Assembly: GCA_043742955.1 (NCBI GenBank)
Contig: JAYTXL010000242.1
Location: 1-6,312, forward strand
Origin: JAYTXL01 sp043742955
GTDB lineage: Bacteria > Verrucomicrobiota > Verrucomicrobiia > Limisphaerales > JAYTXL01
Reading direction: 5' to 3'
DNA length: 6,312 nt
This document shows, one piece after another, positions 1 to 5,870 of the stretch. The position numbers and the translations under genes are program-made. Numbering within the stretch: position 1 is the stretch's first letter; every line of letters begins with the position of its first letter. A model generated the notes under the pieces. The model searched no databases. It was not told where the DNA came from and saw nothing but the letters and a program-made list of their open reading frames with translations.

Positions 1-1
1 C

Positions 2-448
2 GCCCCAAGAGAGCGAGTATTTGATCTCGCTCGGAGCATTGAAGCCCATCAGGACTCGGCCGAGGGAACTGATGAGCGTGCAGTCGCAGGCGTCACGAAA
101 GGCCTGATTGGAATGAATGGAGAGGTGACCTGGGAGGCTCGACACTTTGGGGTGCGGCTGAGATTGTCGGTACGAGTGACCGCATTCGACCGGCCTAAAC
201 ATTTTCAGGACGCAATGATTGCTGGTGCTTTCAAGAGTATGGTTCACGACCACGATTTCGCCGAGCATACTATGGGGACGTTGATGAGCGACCGTTTCGA
301 GTTCGAATCTCCGTTGGGCATCTTGGGTGCAATTGGTGATCGTGTTTTCCTTGCAGCTTACATGCGCCGTTTCCTTGTCCGCCGCAACATAGTATTGAAG
401 CAGCTGGCGGAATCGACCGAATGGAGTCGTTACCTTGAGCACACTTAA
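2..448 (+). CDS. SRPBCC-family (START/Bet v 1-like) ligand-binding protein, 5'-truncated by the window edge
   Basis: The frame is open from base 2 to the TAA at 446-448, giving 148 residues without a true start. The in-frame ATG at 113 is internal, because the 37 residues before it (ERVFDLARSIEAH..., DERAVAGVT) continue the same family pattern. Recognisable SRPBCC features are the early VFDLARSIEAH helix, the strand block GEVTWEARHFGVRLRL, the phrase TAFDRPKHFQDAMIAGAFKS, an HDHDF strand, the segment FEFESPLGILGAIGDRVFLAAYMRRFL and a C-terminal helix. These are typical of small (about 150-170 residue) cytoplasmic proteins related to polyketide cyclase/dehydrase and coenzyme Q-binding proteins, so probably only 15-20 codons are missing. 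The fold implies binding of a hydrophobic ligand in a helix-grip pocket. The ligand is unknown and no catalytic residue can be assigned. It lies 137 bp before ruvB on the same strand; a functional link is not evident. Confidence 0.8.
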   Translation, partial: APRERVFDLARSIEAHQDSAEGTDERAVAGVTKGLIGMNGEVTWEARHFGVRLRLSVRVTAFDRPKHFQDAMIAGAFKSMVHDHDFAEHTMGTLMSDRFEFESPLGILGAIGDRVFLAAYMRRFLVRRNIVLKQLAESTEWSRYLEHT

Positions 449-585
449 CGAGCGCTGCAGCACGATTCCCCTCCTCCCTTTTCTGCCTTTTTGCGGCCAA
501 TCAATTTCGGTGTCCACGTGTAAATCACCCCTGGTCCCCTCTTTCCCCTTGCCGCTGATTCGCCGTTTCCCCATGCTGCTGCGCG
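449..585. other. Pyrimidine-rich intergenic gap before ruvB
   Basis: This spacer has C/T runs on the + strand, notably around 466-490 and 526-550, with little G. No T-tailed hairpin follows the upstream stop. No purine-rich Shine-Dalgarno precedes the ruvB ATG: the 25 bases before it are pyrimidine- and GC-rich. C-rich, G-poor RNA of this kind can serve Rho-dependent termination of the upstream gene, but that is inference. I found no convincing -35/-10 pair here. Confidence 0.3.
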
Positions 586-1605
586 ATGGCTGAGCGCGTA
601 ATTTCAGATGGGTTGACCCAAGCGGATCCCGCTTTGGAAATGACGCTGCGCCCGTCGCTCTTTTCGGAATTCACCGGCCAGGCCAAGATCAAGGAACGGG
701 TCGAAATCGCCGTGCAGGCCGCCAAGCAGCGCAGCGAATCGCTCGATCATGTCCTCCTCTCCGGTCCGCCCGGACTGGGCAAAACCACGCTCGCCAACAT
801 CATCGCCAAGTCGATGGGCGCCAACCTCAAGTCCACCAGCGGCCCGACCATCGAAAAGGCGGGCGACCTCGCGGGCCTGCTCACCAACCTGGAGACAGGC
901 GACGTGCTGTTCATTGACGAGATTCATCGCCTGCAAAAAACCATCGAAGAATATCTCTACCCCGCGATGGAGGATTTCAAACTGGACATCATCATTGATC
1001 AGGGACCGAACGCGCGCAGTGTGCGGCTGAATCTGCCGCGCTTCACGCTCATCGGCGCGACGACCCGCAGCGGGCTCCTCAGCGCGCCGTTGCTGACGCG
1101 TTTCCCCATTCGTGAGCGGCTCGACTATTATAACGCCGGACAACTGCAAACGATCGTCATCCGCTCCGCCCGCCTGCTCAACGTCGATATCGAGGAATCG
1201 GGCGCGCACGAAATTGCCCGGCGCAGCCGGGGCACGCCGCGCATCGCGAACAACCTCCTTCGCCGCGTCCGCGATTACGCGCAGGTCAAACACGACGGCC
1301 GCATCACCGTCGAGGTGGCCGACCGCGCGCTGGCGATGCTGGAGATCGACGAGAACGGCCTGGATGAAATGGACAAGCGCATCCTCGAAGCCATCATCGT
1401 GAAATTTGGCGGCGGCCCCGTGGGCGTGAACTCGCTGGCCGTCGCGGTGGGTGAGGAACCGGACACCATCGAGGAGGTTTATGAACCGTATCTCATCATG
1501 GAAGGTTACCTCAACCGGACCCCGCAAGGCCGCGTGGCAACCGAGGCGAGCTACAAAAAGTTGGGATTAAAAATGGCCGTCGGGAACCAAAGCCGACTGC
1601 TGTAA
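586..1605 (+). CDS. ruvB: Holliday junction branch migration DNA helicase RuvB
   Basis: This is the AAA+ motor of RuvABC. Hexameric rings pull DNA through RuvA-bound Holliday junctions during recombination and repair in the cytoplasm. The 339 residues match the usual length (E. coli 336). Seen in order: GQAKIKERVEIAVQAAK (31-47); Walker A GPPGLGKTT (60-68, K66); SGPTIEKAGDLAGLLTNLE (85-103), as in all RuvB; Walker B VLFIDEIHR (107-115); the beta-hairpin region around 130-150; sensor 1 IGATTR (156-161); arginine-finger region LLTRFPI (169-175), with R172 equivalent to E. coli R174; sensor 2 RGTPRIANNLLRRVRD (215-230); and the C-terminal winged helix GGGPVG...RTPQGR (275-316). The start at 586 is the only sensible ATG: the ATG at 573 is out of frame. 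Unusually, L170, T171 and P174 replace the R, D and G of the common PLRDRFG motif. ruvA and ruvC are not adjacent. Certain as RuvB. Confidence 0.98.
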   Translation: MAERVISDGLTQADPALEMTLRPSLFSEFTGQAKIKERVEIAVQAAKQRSESLDHVLLSGPPGLGKTTLANIIAKSMGANLKSTSGPTIEKAGDLAGLLTNLETGDVLFIDEIHRLQKTIEEYLYPAMEDFKLDIIIDQGPNARSVRLNLPRFTLIGATTRSGLLSAPLLTRFPIRERLDYYNAGQLQTIVIRSARLLNVDIEESGAHEIARRSRGTPRIANNLLRRVRDYAQVKHDGRITVEVADRALAMLEIDENGLDEMDKRILEAIIVKFGGGPVGVNSLAVAVGEEPDTIEEVYEPYLIMEGYLNRTPQGRVATEASYKKLGLKMAVGNQSRLL

Positions 1606-1736
1606 ACAATCTCTAAATCGGTAATGTCCACGAGTTGCTGGTGCTACCGTCTGCCCAGGGCGGGAGTCATCAATTCGCAATCCCCTTGCTCCTGCGCCGC
1701 GCGGGCAAAATCTTCTTCGCCTTGAAAGGTGTTTCC

Positions 1737-1765
1737 TCGTTCTGCCAACGAATCGTTGTTCGTTG
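1737..1765. promoter_or_regulatory. TCGTT/AACGA cluster forming a perfect 7-bp inverted repeat; possible operator
   Basis: CAACGAA (1746-1752) and TTCGTTG (1759-1765) are perfect inverted arms with a 6-base loop. Nested inside is a second palindrome, AACGA-A-TCGTT (1747-1757). TCGTT occurs at 1737, 1753 and 1760, and AACGA at 1747, so the 5-mer appears four times (three direct, one inverted) in 29 bp. It lies about 135-165 bp before the start of the large gene. Such clustering could be a repressor or activator site or an RNA hairpin. No known operator is matched, and chance cannot be excluded. Confidence 0.3.
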
Positions 1766-1825
1766 CGATTGTTTGAAAGAAACCGTCCCCGCCGGCGAAT
1801 CCATGCTGGTGAGTCGGCGACAGAG

Positions 1826-1854
1826 TTGTGTCCGGCCTGCAACACCCCTTAAAT
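1826..1854 (+). promoter_or_regulatory. Weak sigma70-like promoter candidate for the mini-ORF and large secreted protein gene
   Basis: TTGTGT (1826-1831) and TTAAAT (1849-1854) are separated by exactly 17 bp. They match the consensus at 3/6 (-35) and 4/6 (-10). The -10 lies in the only AT-rich patch of an otherwise GC-rich leader. Transcription from here would begin near 1861, leaving a very short untranslated leader that still includes the Shine-Dalgarno at 1866-1872. The match is modest, so this is a candidate only. Confidence 0.25.
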
Positions 1855-1865
1855 TTCCACTTGGC

Positions 1866-1872
1866 GGGGAGA
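1866..1872 (+). promoter_or_regulatory. Strong Shine-Dalgarno GGGGAGA, aligned to the ATG at 1878 rather than to the gene start at 1901
   Basis: GGGGAGA ends five bases before the ATG at 1878, an ideal spacing. It is too far (28 bases) from the ATG at 1901 to serve it directly. It is the best ribosome-binding site in the window; the annotated starts at 586 and 5927 lack one. It therefore points to translation of the 8-codon mini-ORF, with ribosomes handed on to 1901. Confidence 0.5.
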
Positions 1873-1877
1873 ATTAC

Positions 1878-1904
1878 ATGCCTATGGTGGTTCGCAACGC
1901 ATGA
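1878..1904 (+). CDS. Putative 8-residue leader peptide (MPMVVRNA), translationally coupled to the downstream gene
   Basis: The mini-ORF reads M-P-M-V-V-R-N-A and then TGA. The stop (1902-1904) overlaps the downstream ATG (1901-1903) in the classic ATGA arrangement, and a strong GGGGAGA lies at optimal distance from its ATG. The large gene itself has no Shine-Dalgarno at proper spacing and no alternative in-frame start: its frame is open back only to 1853 and contains no ATG, GTG or TTG. The simplest reading is that ribosomes load at 1878, terminate at 1902 and restart at 1901. The peptide has no run of one amino acid, so classical attenuation is not indicated. It is the end of a longer open frame (from 1635) that does not look coding. 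A chance purine run is possible. Confidence 0.35.
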   Translation: MPMVVRNA

Positions 1905-4900
1905 AATCCTTTCGAACCTGCCGGCCACTGGCTTTTCTCATCGTCGGCCTCTTTTTATTTCCTTCCGGGCTACGCGCTGCTGACCCATTTGCCGAAAACG
2001 TCCGTCTGACCGAGCCGCTCACGCCCGAGCAACAACAGAAGGCCTTTCATTTGCCGCCCGGCTTTGAGATTCAGCTCGTCGCCGCCGAGCCGGACCTCCG
2101 CAAGCCGATGAACATGGCCTTCGATGCCCTTGGCCGCCTGTGGATCACGGAGTCGCGCGAGTATCCGATGCCGGCCAAGGATCCCACTCAGGCACGCGAT
2201 ACGGTTCGCATTTATTCTGATTTCGACGCCAACGGCCGCGCGCGCAAGGTCCAGATTTTTGCCGAAGGCTTGAACATTCCGATTGGCATCTACCCGTTCA
2301 ATAGTCCCGCCAGCAACGGCGAAAAGAAGAACACGTGGAAGTGCATCGTCTGGAGCATTCCCAATGTCTGGCTCCTCGAAGATACCAAAGGCGACGGCAA
2401 GGCGAACAAGAAAGAAATCCTTTTCGGCCCGTTCGACGCCACGCGCGACACGCACGGCAACCAAGCCTCGTTTCGACGCGGTTTTGACGGCTGGCTGTAT
2501 GCCACGCACGGCTTCAACAACGACTCGCACGTCAAAGGTCGCGACGGTCAGCAGGTCGATCTCAACTCCGGCAACACCTATCGCATGCGCGTGGACGGTT
2601 CGCGCATCGAGCACCACACGCACGGCCAGGTGAATCCCTTCGGCCTGGCGTGGGACGCGGTTGGGAATCTTTATTCAAGCGATTGCCACAGCGCGCCGAC
2701 GTATCAACTGCTGTCGGGCGGTTACTATCCCAGCTTCGGAAAACCGGATGACGGTTTGGGTTACGCGCCCACCCTGATGGAGCACGCCCACGGTTCCACG
2801 GCGATCGACGGCATGGTTTATTACAACGACAACCTCTGGCCCACGGAGTTTCAGGACAACACGTTTCTGGGCAACGTCATGACCAGCCGCATTAATCGCG
2901 ATCGCATGACGTTCACCGGTTCGTCACCCAAGGCCAATGAGCTGGACGACTTCGTGAAATGTGATGACCCGTGGTTCCGGCCGGTGGACAACCAACTCGG
3001 CCCCGACGGCGCGTTTTACATTGCGGATTTTTACAATCGCATCATTGGCCATTATGAAGTGCCGCTGAATCATCCCGGTCGTGACCGTGGTCGCGGTCGC
3101 ATCTGGCGCGTCATTTATCGCGGCACCGACGGTCAGGCGAAACTTCACGCGCGCCAGTTGGACCTGACGCAGGCCGACGCCGGCCAGTTGATCCACGAAC
3201 TCGCCGATCCCAATCTGACCCAGCGCATGCTGGCCATGAATCAGCTCTGTGACCGGGTGGGTAAGTCTGCGGTACCGGCGGTGCGGGCGGAATTAGCGGG
3301 GAAACCAATCAACGGCTTTCAAGTCCTGCACAGTCTCTGGGTGTTGCAGCGGTTCGGTGCGCTGGACGAAAAAATGCTCGAAGCCGCCTTCAAGCAGGTG
3401 GATCGCGTCGCGCGGGTTCACGTGATGCGGATATTGATCGACGGGCCGCAGTTCACGGCCGCCCAGCGTGATCTGGCGCTCCGGGGTTTGAAAGACCCCG
3501 ACGCATTGGTGCAGCGTTGCGCCGCCGAGGCGCTAGGCGGTCATCCGCAGCAGGAGAATATGCCACCGCTCCTGGCGCTGCGCAACCGTACGCCGGCGGG
3601 CGACACGCACTTGATGTACGTGGTGCGCAAAGCCATTCGCGATCAGCTCAAGTCCGACGCGATCCTGGCGCGCGTCGCAGCCGAGACGTGGCCGGAAACC
3701 GAGGCGCGGGCGTTGGCGGACGTGGCCATGGCGGTGAACACTGGGCCGGCCGGAAGTTACCTGCTCAATCATTTGCGGAAGTTCCCCGAGAGCCAGCCGG
3801 TGACCGCGGCGTATTTGCGTCATGCGGCCCGGTACGCGCCCGAGAGTGAACTGGACACCCTGGCAAGCTTCACCCAGACGCGTTTCGCCAAGGATCTGGA
3901 TTTTCAGCTCGACCTGTTCAAGTCCGTGCAGGAAGGCACGGCCCAACGCGGCGCCGCCTTGAGCGGGGGAGCGCGTGTCTGGGGCACGGAGCTCGCGGGG
4001 AAATTAATGGCCACCGTGGCTGTCGGGGGGATCTGGAGCCACTCGCCGCTGCCCGGCGCCACCGAGACCCGCAACCCGTGGGGATTTGAGCCGCGGACCT
4101 GCGCCGACGGGTTGAAGACGCAACTCATGTCCAGCCTCCCCTTCGGCGAGCATCTCACCGGCGCGCTGCGCTCCTCCCCTTTTTCGCTGCCCGCTAAATT
4201 AGGTTTCTACCTCTGTGGTCACGATGGTTTTCCCGACCAGCCGGCCAAGAAAATGAATCGGGTCCGTTTGCGCGACGCGGCTTCCGGTCAGGTGCTGCGG
4301 GAGGTGTTTCCGCCCCGCAACGATACCGCCCAGTTGATCACTTGGGATTTGGCTGAATTTGCCGGTCGCAGCGGCTATGTGGAAGTCGTGGATGGCGATG
4401 CGGGGGCCGCCTATGCGTGGTTGGCGGTGGGCCGGTTTGAGCCGGCGCTGCCACAACTGGCGCTCAACGATCCCAACCAAACCACCCGCCGGCTGCAAAC
4501 CGCAGCGGATCTGGCCGGGACGCTCAAACTCGCGAGTCTGGAGCCGCAGCTGTTCGCACTGCTCAATCGTTCTGGAACCGAGGCGGCCGTGCAGGCGTCC
4601 GCCGCGCGCGCATTGGTTTCTTTGCATCCCGATGAATTACTGGCGTCGATGGTGCCATTGCTCGGTGACGCGGTCGCACCGGCCGAATTGCGGGCGAAAA
4701 TTGTTCGCGCCGTGACCTTGCGGCCGGCGGGCGATTCGCGCGCAGCCTTGACCGAGGTGCTCGGCGCTGCGCCGTATCGGGCCCAGGTGAAACTCGCGCA
4801 GGCGTTGGCGGGTTCACCCGCGGGGGTCGAGGTCTTGTTGCAGACCGTTGCGCTGGGCAAGGCCGCACCGCAATTACTCGTCGAGCGCGCCATCCAAGAC

Positions 4901-5440
4901 CGCCTGGCGGCTATCCAACTGCCAAATCTAGCGGAACGCATTGCAAAATTGACCAAGAGCGTGGTCCCGGTGGATCAGGCGCGGCAGCGGTTGCTGGATC
5001 AACGCCGCGCAACCTTTGATCCCGCCAAAGCGGACGTCGCCAAGGGCGCCGAAATCTTTACCAAAACGTGTGCATTGTGCCATCAGATTGACGGCAAGGG
5101 AGTCGTGATCGGGCCGCAACTTGACGGCGTGGGCGGCCGCGGCGCGGAACGGTTGGTCGAGGACATCCTCGACCCGAATCGAAACGTGGATAGCGCGTTT
5201 CGCAGCAGCACCTTTGTGCTCACGGATGGCGAGGTGATGTCGGGGTTATTCCGTCGGGAAGAAGGCGAGTTGTTGATGGTGGCGGAGTCCACCGGCAAGG
5301 AGATTTCCATTCCCAAGAAGCAGGTCAAGGAGCGGCGCGAATCGGAGTCCTCCCTGATGCCGGACAATTTCGCTGAGGTGATTCCGCCCGCGGATTTCAA
5401 CGATCTGCTGGGTTATTTGCTGTCGAAGGTTGGGAAATAA
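1901..5440 (+). CDS. Secreted PVC-type membrane-bound dehydrogenase-like protein: propeller, HEAT repeats and C-terminal cytochrome c (CxxCH) domain
   Basis: The 1179-residue protein starts with a signal peptide: basic residues K2, R5 and R8, a hydrophobic stretch to about 22, and probable cleavage near LRA-AD at 26. Residues about 50-408 form a glucose/sorbosone dehydrogenase-like beta-propeller of the putative membrane-bound dehydrogenase family (TIGR02604 type): LPPGFEIQLVAAEPDLRKP, ALGRLWITESREYP, DTHGNQASFRRGFDGWLYATHG, NPFGLAWDAVGNLYSSD and LGPDGAFYIADFYNRIIGHYE. HEAT-like helical repeats follow (about 425-675), then a beta-sandwich-like insert (about 690-847), then more HEAT repeats (about 855-1025). 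The C-terminal domain (about 1042-1179, TIGR02603 type) has the haem c site C1057-A-L-C1060-H1061 and a possible axial M1153 in SLMPDN. It is expected to act outside the cytoplasmic membrane, oxidising a carbohydrate or similar substrate and passing electrons to its haem. The substrate and cofactor are not evident, and no membrane anchor beyond the signal is seen. The start at 1901 is supported by the signal peptide and the lack of other in-frame starts. Expression may depend on coupling to the mini-ORF. Confidence 0.95.
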   Translation: MKSFRTCRPLAFLIVGLFLFPSGLRAADPFAENVRLTEPLTPEQQQKAFHLPPGFEIQLVAAEPDLRKPMNMAFDALGRLWITESREYPMPAKDPTQARDTVRIYSDFDANGRARKVQIFAEGLNIPIGIYPFNSPASNGEKKNTWKCIVWSIPNVWLLEDTKGDGKANKKEILFGPFDATRDTHGNQASFRRGFDGWLYATHGFNNDSHVKGRDGQQVDLNSGNTYRMRVDGSRIEHHTHGQVNPFGLAWDAVGNLYSSDCHSAPTYQLLSGGYYPSFGKPDDGLGYAPTLMEHAHGSTAIDGMVYYNDNLWPTEFQDNTFLGNVMTSRINRDRMTFTGSSPKANELDDFVKCDDPWFRPVDNQLGPDGAFYIADFYNRIIGHYEVPLNHPGRDRGRGRIWRVIYRGTDGQAKLHARQLDLTQADAGQLIHELADPNLTQRMLAMNQLCDRVGKSAVPAVRAELAGKPINGFQVLHSLWVLQRFGALDEKMLEAAFKQVDRVARVHVMRILIDGPQFTAAQRDLALRGLKDPDALVQRCAAEALGGHPQQENMPPLLALRNRTPAGDTHLMYVVRKAIRDQLKSDAILARVAAETWPETEARALADVAMAVNTGPAGSYLLNHLRKFPESQPVTAAYLRHAARYAPESELDTLASFTQTRFAKDLDFQLDLFKSVQEGTAQRGAALSGGARVWGTELAGKLMATVAVGGIWSHSPLPGATETRNPWGFEPRTCADGLKTQLMSSLPFGEHLTGALRSSPFSLPAKLGFYLCGHDGFPDQPAKKMNRVRLRDAASGQVLREVFPPRNDTAQLITWDLAEFAGRSGYVEVVDGDAGAAYAWLAVGRFEPALPQLALNDPNQTTRRLQTAADLAGTLKLASLEPQLFALLNRSGTEAAVQASAARALVSLHPDELLASMVPLLGDAVAPAELRAKIVRAVTLRPAGDSRAALTEVLGAAPYRAQVKLAQALAGSPAGVEVLLQTVALGKAAPQLLVERAIQDRLAAIQLPNLAERIAKLTKSVVPVDQARQRLLDQRRATFDPAKADVAKGAEIFTKTCALCHQIDGKGVVIGPQLDGVGGRGAERLVEDILDPNRNVDSAFRSSTFVLTDGEVMSGLFRREEGELLMVAESTGKEISIPKKQVKERRESESSLMPDNFAEVIPPADFNDLLGYLLSKVGK

Positions 5441-5471
5441 GCGGCGGTCAGTTTCGTCGTCGCCATACATG

Positions 5472-5490
5472 AGGCCGAACCTTTCGGTCT
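5472..5490 (+). terminator. Stem-loop 31 bases after the large gene's stop; possible terminator
   Basis: AGGCCGAA (5472-5479) pairs with TTCGGTCT (5483-5490) around a 3-base loop. The 8-bp stem has one G-T wobble. Its position just after the TAA suggests a role in ending or protecting the transcript. There is no T-run after it, so it is not a textbook Rho-independent terminator. Confidence 0.3.
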
Positions 5491-5508
5491 GGCCAGTGCT
5501 GCTCCAGC

Positions 5509-5564
5509 GCAACCTGAAGGGTTGCCAGCCATTAGCCGGGGGTTGAGCGTGGCGATACCCCCGG
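5509..5564 (+). repeat. Double-hairpin intergenic repeat, copy 1 (forward)
   Basis: Hairpin 1 is GCAACC (5509-5514) / GGTTGC (5520-5525) with a 5-base loop, a perfect 6-bp stem. It is followed by CAGCCATTAG and then hairpin 2, CCGGGGGT (5536-5543) / ACCCCCGG (5557-5564), a perfect 8-bp stem with a 13-base loop. Its 23-base core at 5519-5541 matches the reverse complement of 5718-5740 at 21 of 23 positions. The arrangement of short hairpin, linker and GC-rich hairpin is shared with copy 2, so this is an element family and not a chance hairpin. It may act in transcript ending or stability, or as a REP-like mobile repeat; the sequence does not decide. Confidence 0.6.
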
Positions 5565-5583
5565 ACCGAAGGGCAGAGGGGGC

Positions 5584-5606
5584 GCACCCTGAAGGAGGTG
5601 CCAGCG
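5584..5606 (+). repeat. Partial third copy of the hairpin repeat (forward)
   Basis: GCACC (5584-5588) pairs with GGTGC (5597-5601) around an 8-base loop, followed by CAGCG. Compared with copy 1, both read CGCA(A/C)CCTGAAGG..GTGCCAGC or GTTGCCAGC, a direct repeat with an offset of 75 bases. The GC-rich second hairpin is missing. It could be a decayed copy or one half of the element. Confidence 0.4.
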
Positions 5607-5687
5607 GCGCACGAAAAGGAGCAACGCGGCAAGTTTGTTGACCGTCTCTCGCACTCTTTTCAGGGTGCAATTCAATCTCGCGATTGA

Positions 5688-5749
5688 CCAGGGGTATTGC
5701 TCGCGGACTCGCGCGAGCCCCGGCTCATGGCTGGCAAGCCTCCGGCTTG
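5688..5749 (-). repeat. Double-hairpin intergenic repeat, copy 2 (inverted)
   Basis: Read on the minus strand it repeats the layout of copy 1. Hairpin 1 is CAAGCC/GGCTTG (5735-5740 with 5744-5749, 3-base loop). The linker with CCAGCCATGAGCC follows. Hairpin 2 is built from CCAGGGG (5688-5694) and CCCCGG (5718-5723) with one bulged A, extended by a perfect inner stem CTCGCG (5700-5705) / CGCGAG (5712-5717). In hairpin 1 the fourth pair is C-G in copy 1 and G-C here, a compensatory change that keeps the stem intact. It opposes copy 1, so their GC-rich hairpins face each other. Confidence 0.6.
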
Positions 5750-5820
5750 ACCAATTCCAGGCAACCTCCGGGCAACCTTCAAAAACCTGCGCGAAAATTC
5801 GGGCGCCGGGAACTTTACCG

Positions 5821-5849
5821 TTGACAGTTTTTCAGCGGGAAGGTGTCAT
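5821..5849 (+). promoter_or_regulatory. Sigma70-like promoter candidate for the Gfo/Idh/MocA gene
   Basis: A perfect TTGACA (5821-5826) is followed after 17 bases by TGTCAT (5844-5849), which matches TATAAT at 4 of 6 positions. Transcription would begin near 5856, giving a leader of about 70 bases before the ATG at 5927. It lies downstream of the repeats, so the oxidoreductase could be expressed independently of the large secreted protein. The -10 is imperfect. Confidence 0.4.
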
Positions 5850-5870
5850 TCGGCCCATTGCCGTCGCGTG

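Larger units (their letters stand above)
1606..1900. other. Intergenic region between ruvB and the large secreted protein gene
   Basis: This stretch of about 295 bp holds no credible full-length gene and no clear ruvB terminator. An open frame at 1635-1904 exists, but its protein is compositionally unlike a real gene; only its last nine codons, preceded by a good Shine-Dalgarno, look translatable. The region contains the TCGTT/AACGA cluster at 1737-1765, a weak promoter candidate at 1826-1854 and the mini-ORF at 1878-1904, so it most likely serves as the promoter and leader of the downstream gene. Confidence 0.5.

Noticed and set aside
515..520. CACGTG palindrome before ruvB
   Set aside because: It is a single 6-base palindrome, expected by chance, and is not flanked by further symmetry.
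749..1402. Two + strand frames (749-1030 and 1112-1402) inside ruvB
   Set aside because: They are out-of-frame readings rich in S, R, P and W, fully contained in ruvB, with no start signals or domains.
604..1527. Long open frame (307 codons) on the minus strand within ruvB
   Set aside because: It is the antisense shadow of a GC-rich, strongly conserved ruvB. The protein is low-complexity, rich in A, R, D and G, and resembles no family.
1773..1801. TTGAAA at 1773 as a -35 element
   Set aside because: No acceptable -10 lies 16-18 bases downstream (CGAATC or GAATCC), so the 1826-1854 pair is preferred.
1635..1904. An 89-codon + strand frame between ruvB and the large gene
   Set aside because: The sequence has no recognisable fold, high Cys/Arg content and no Shine-Dalgarno at its first ATG. 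Only its last nine codons, from 1878, have initiation evidence.
1970..2623. 217-codon minus-strand frame inside the large gene, and similar ones at 3533-3946, 4199-4627 and 4411-4956
   Set aside because: All lie antisense to a clearly coding frame with continuous domains. Their translations are biased shadows without motifs.
5246..5670. Minus-strand frames (5246-5632 and 5413-5670) covering the gene end and the repeats
   Set aside because: They run across the cytochrome domain in antisense and then through hairpin repeats. The Arg/Pro/Ser-rich translations reflect the repeats.
5509..5749. CRISPR array or tRNA gene in the repeat-rich spacer
   Set aside because: Repeats are inverted and divergent with no regular spacers, and no cloverleaf with a T-arm or anticodon arm can be drawn.
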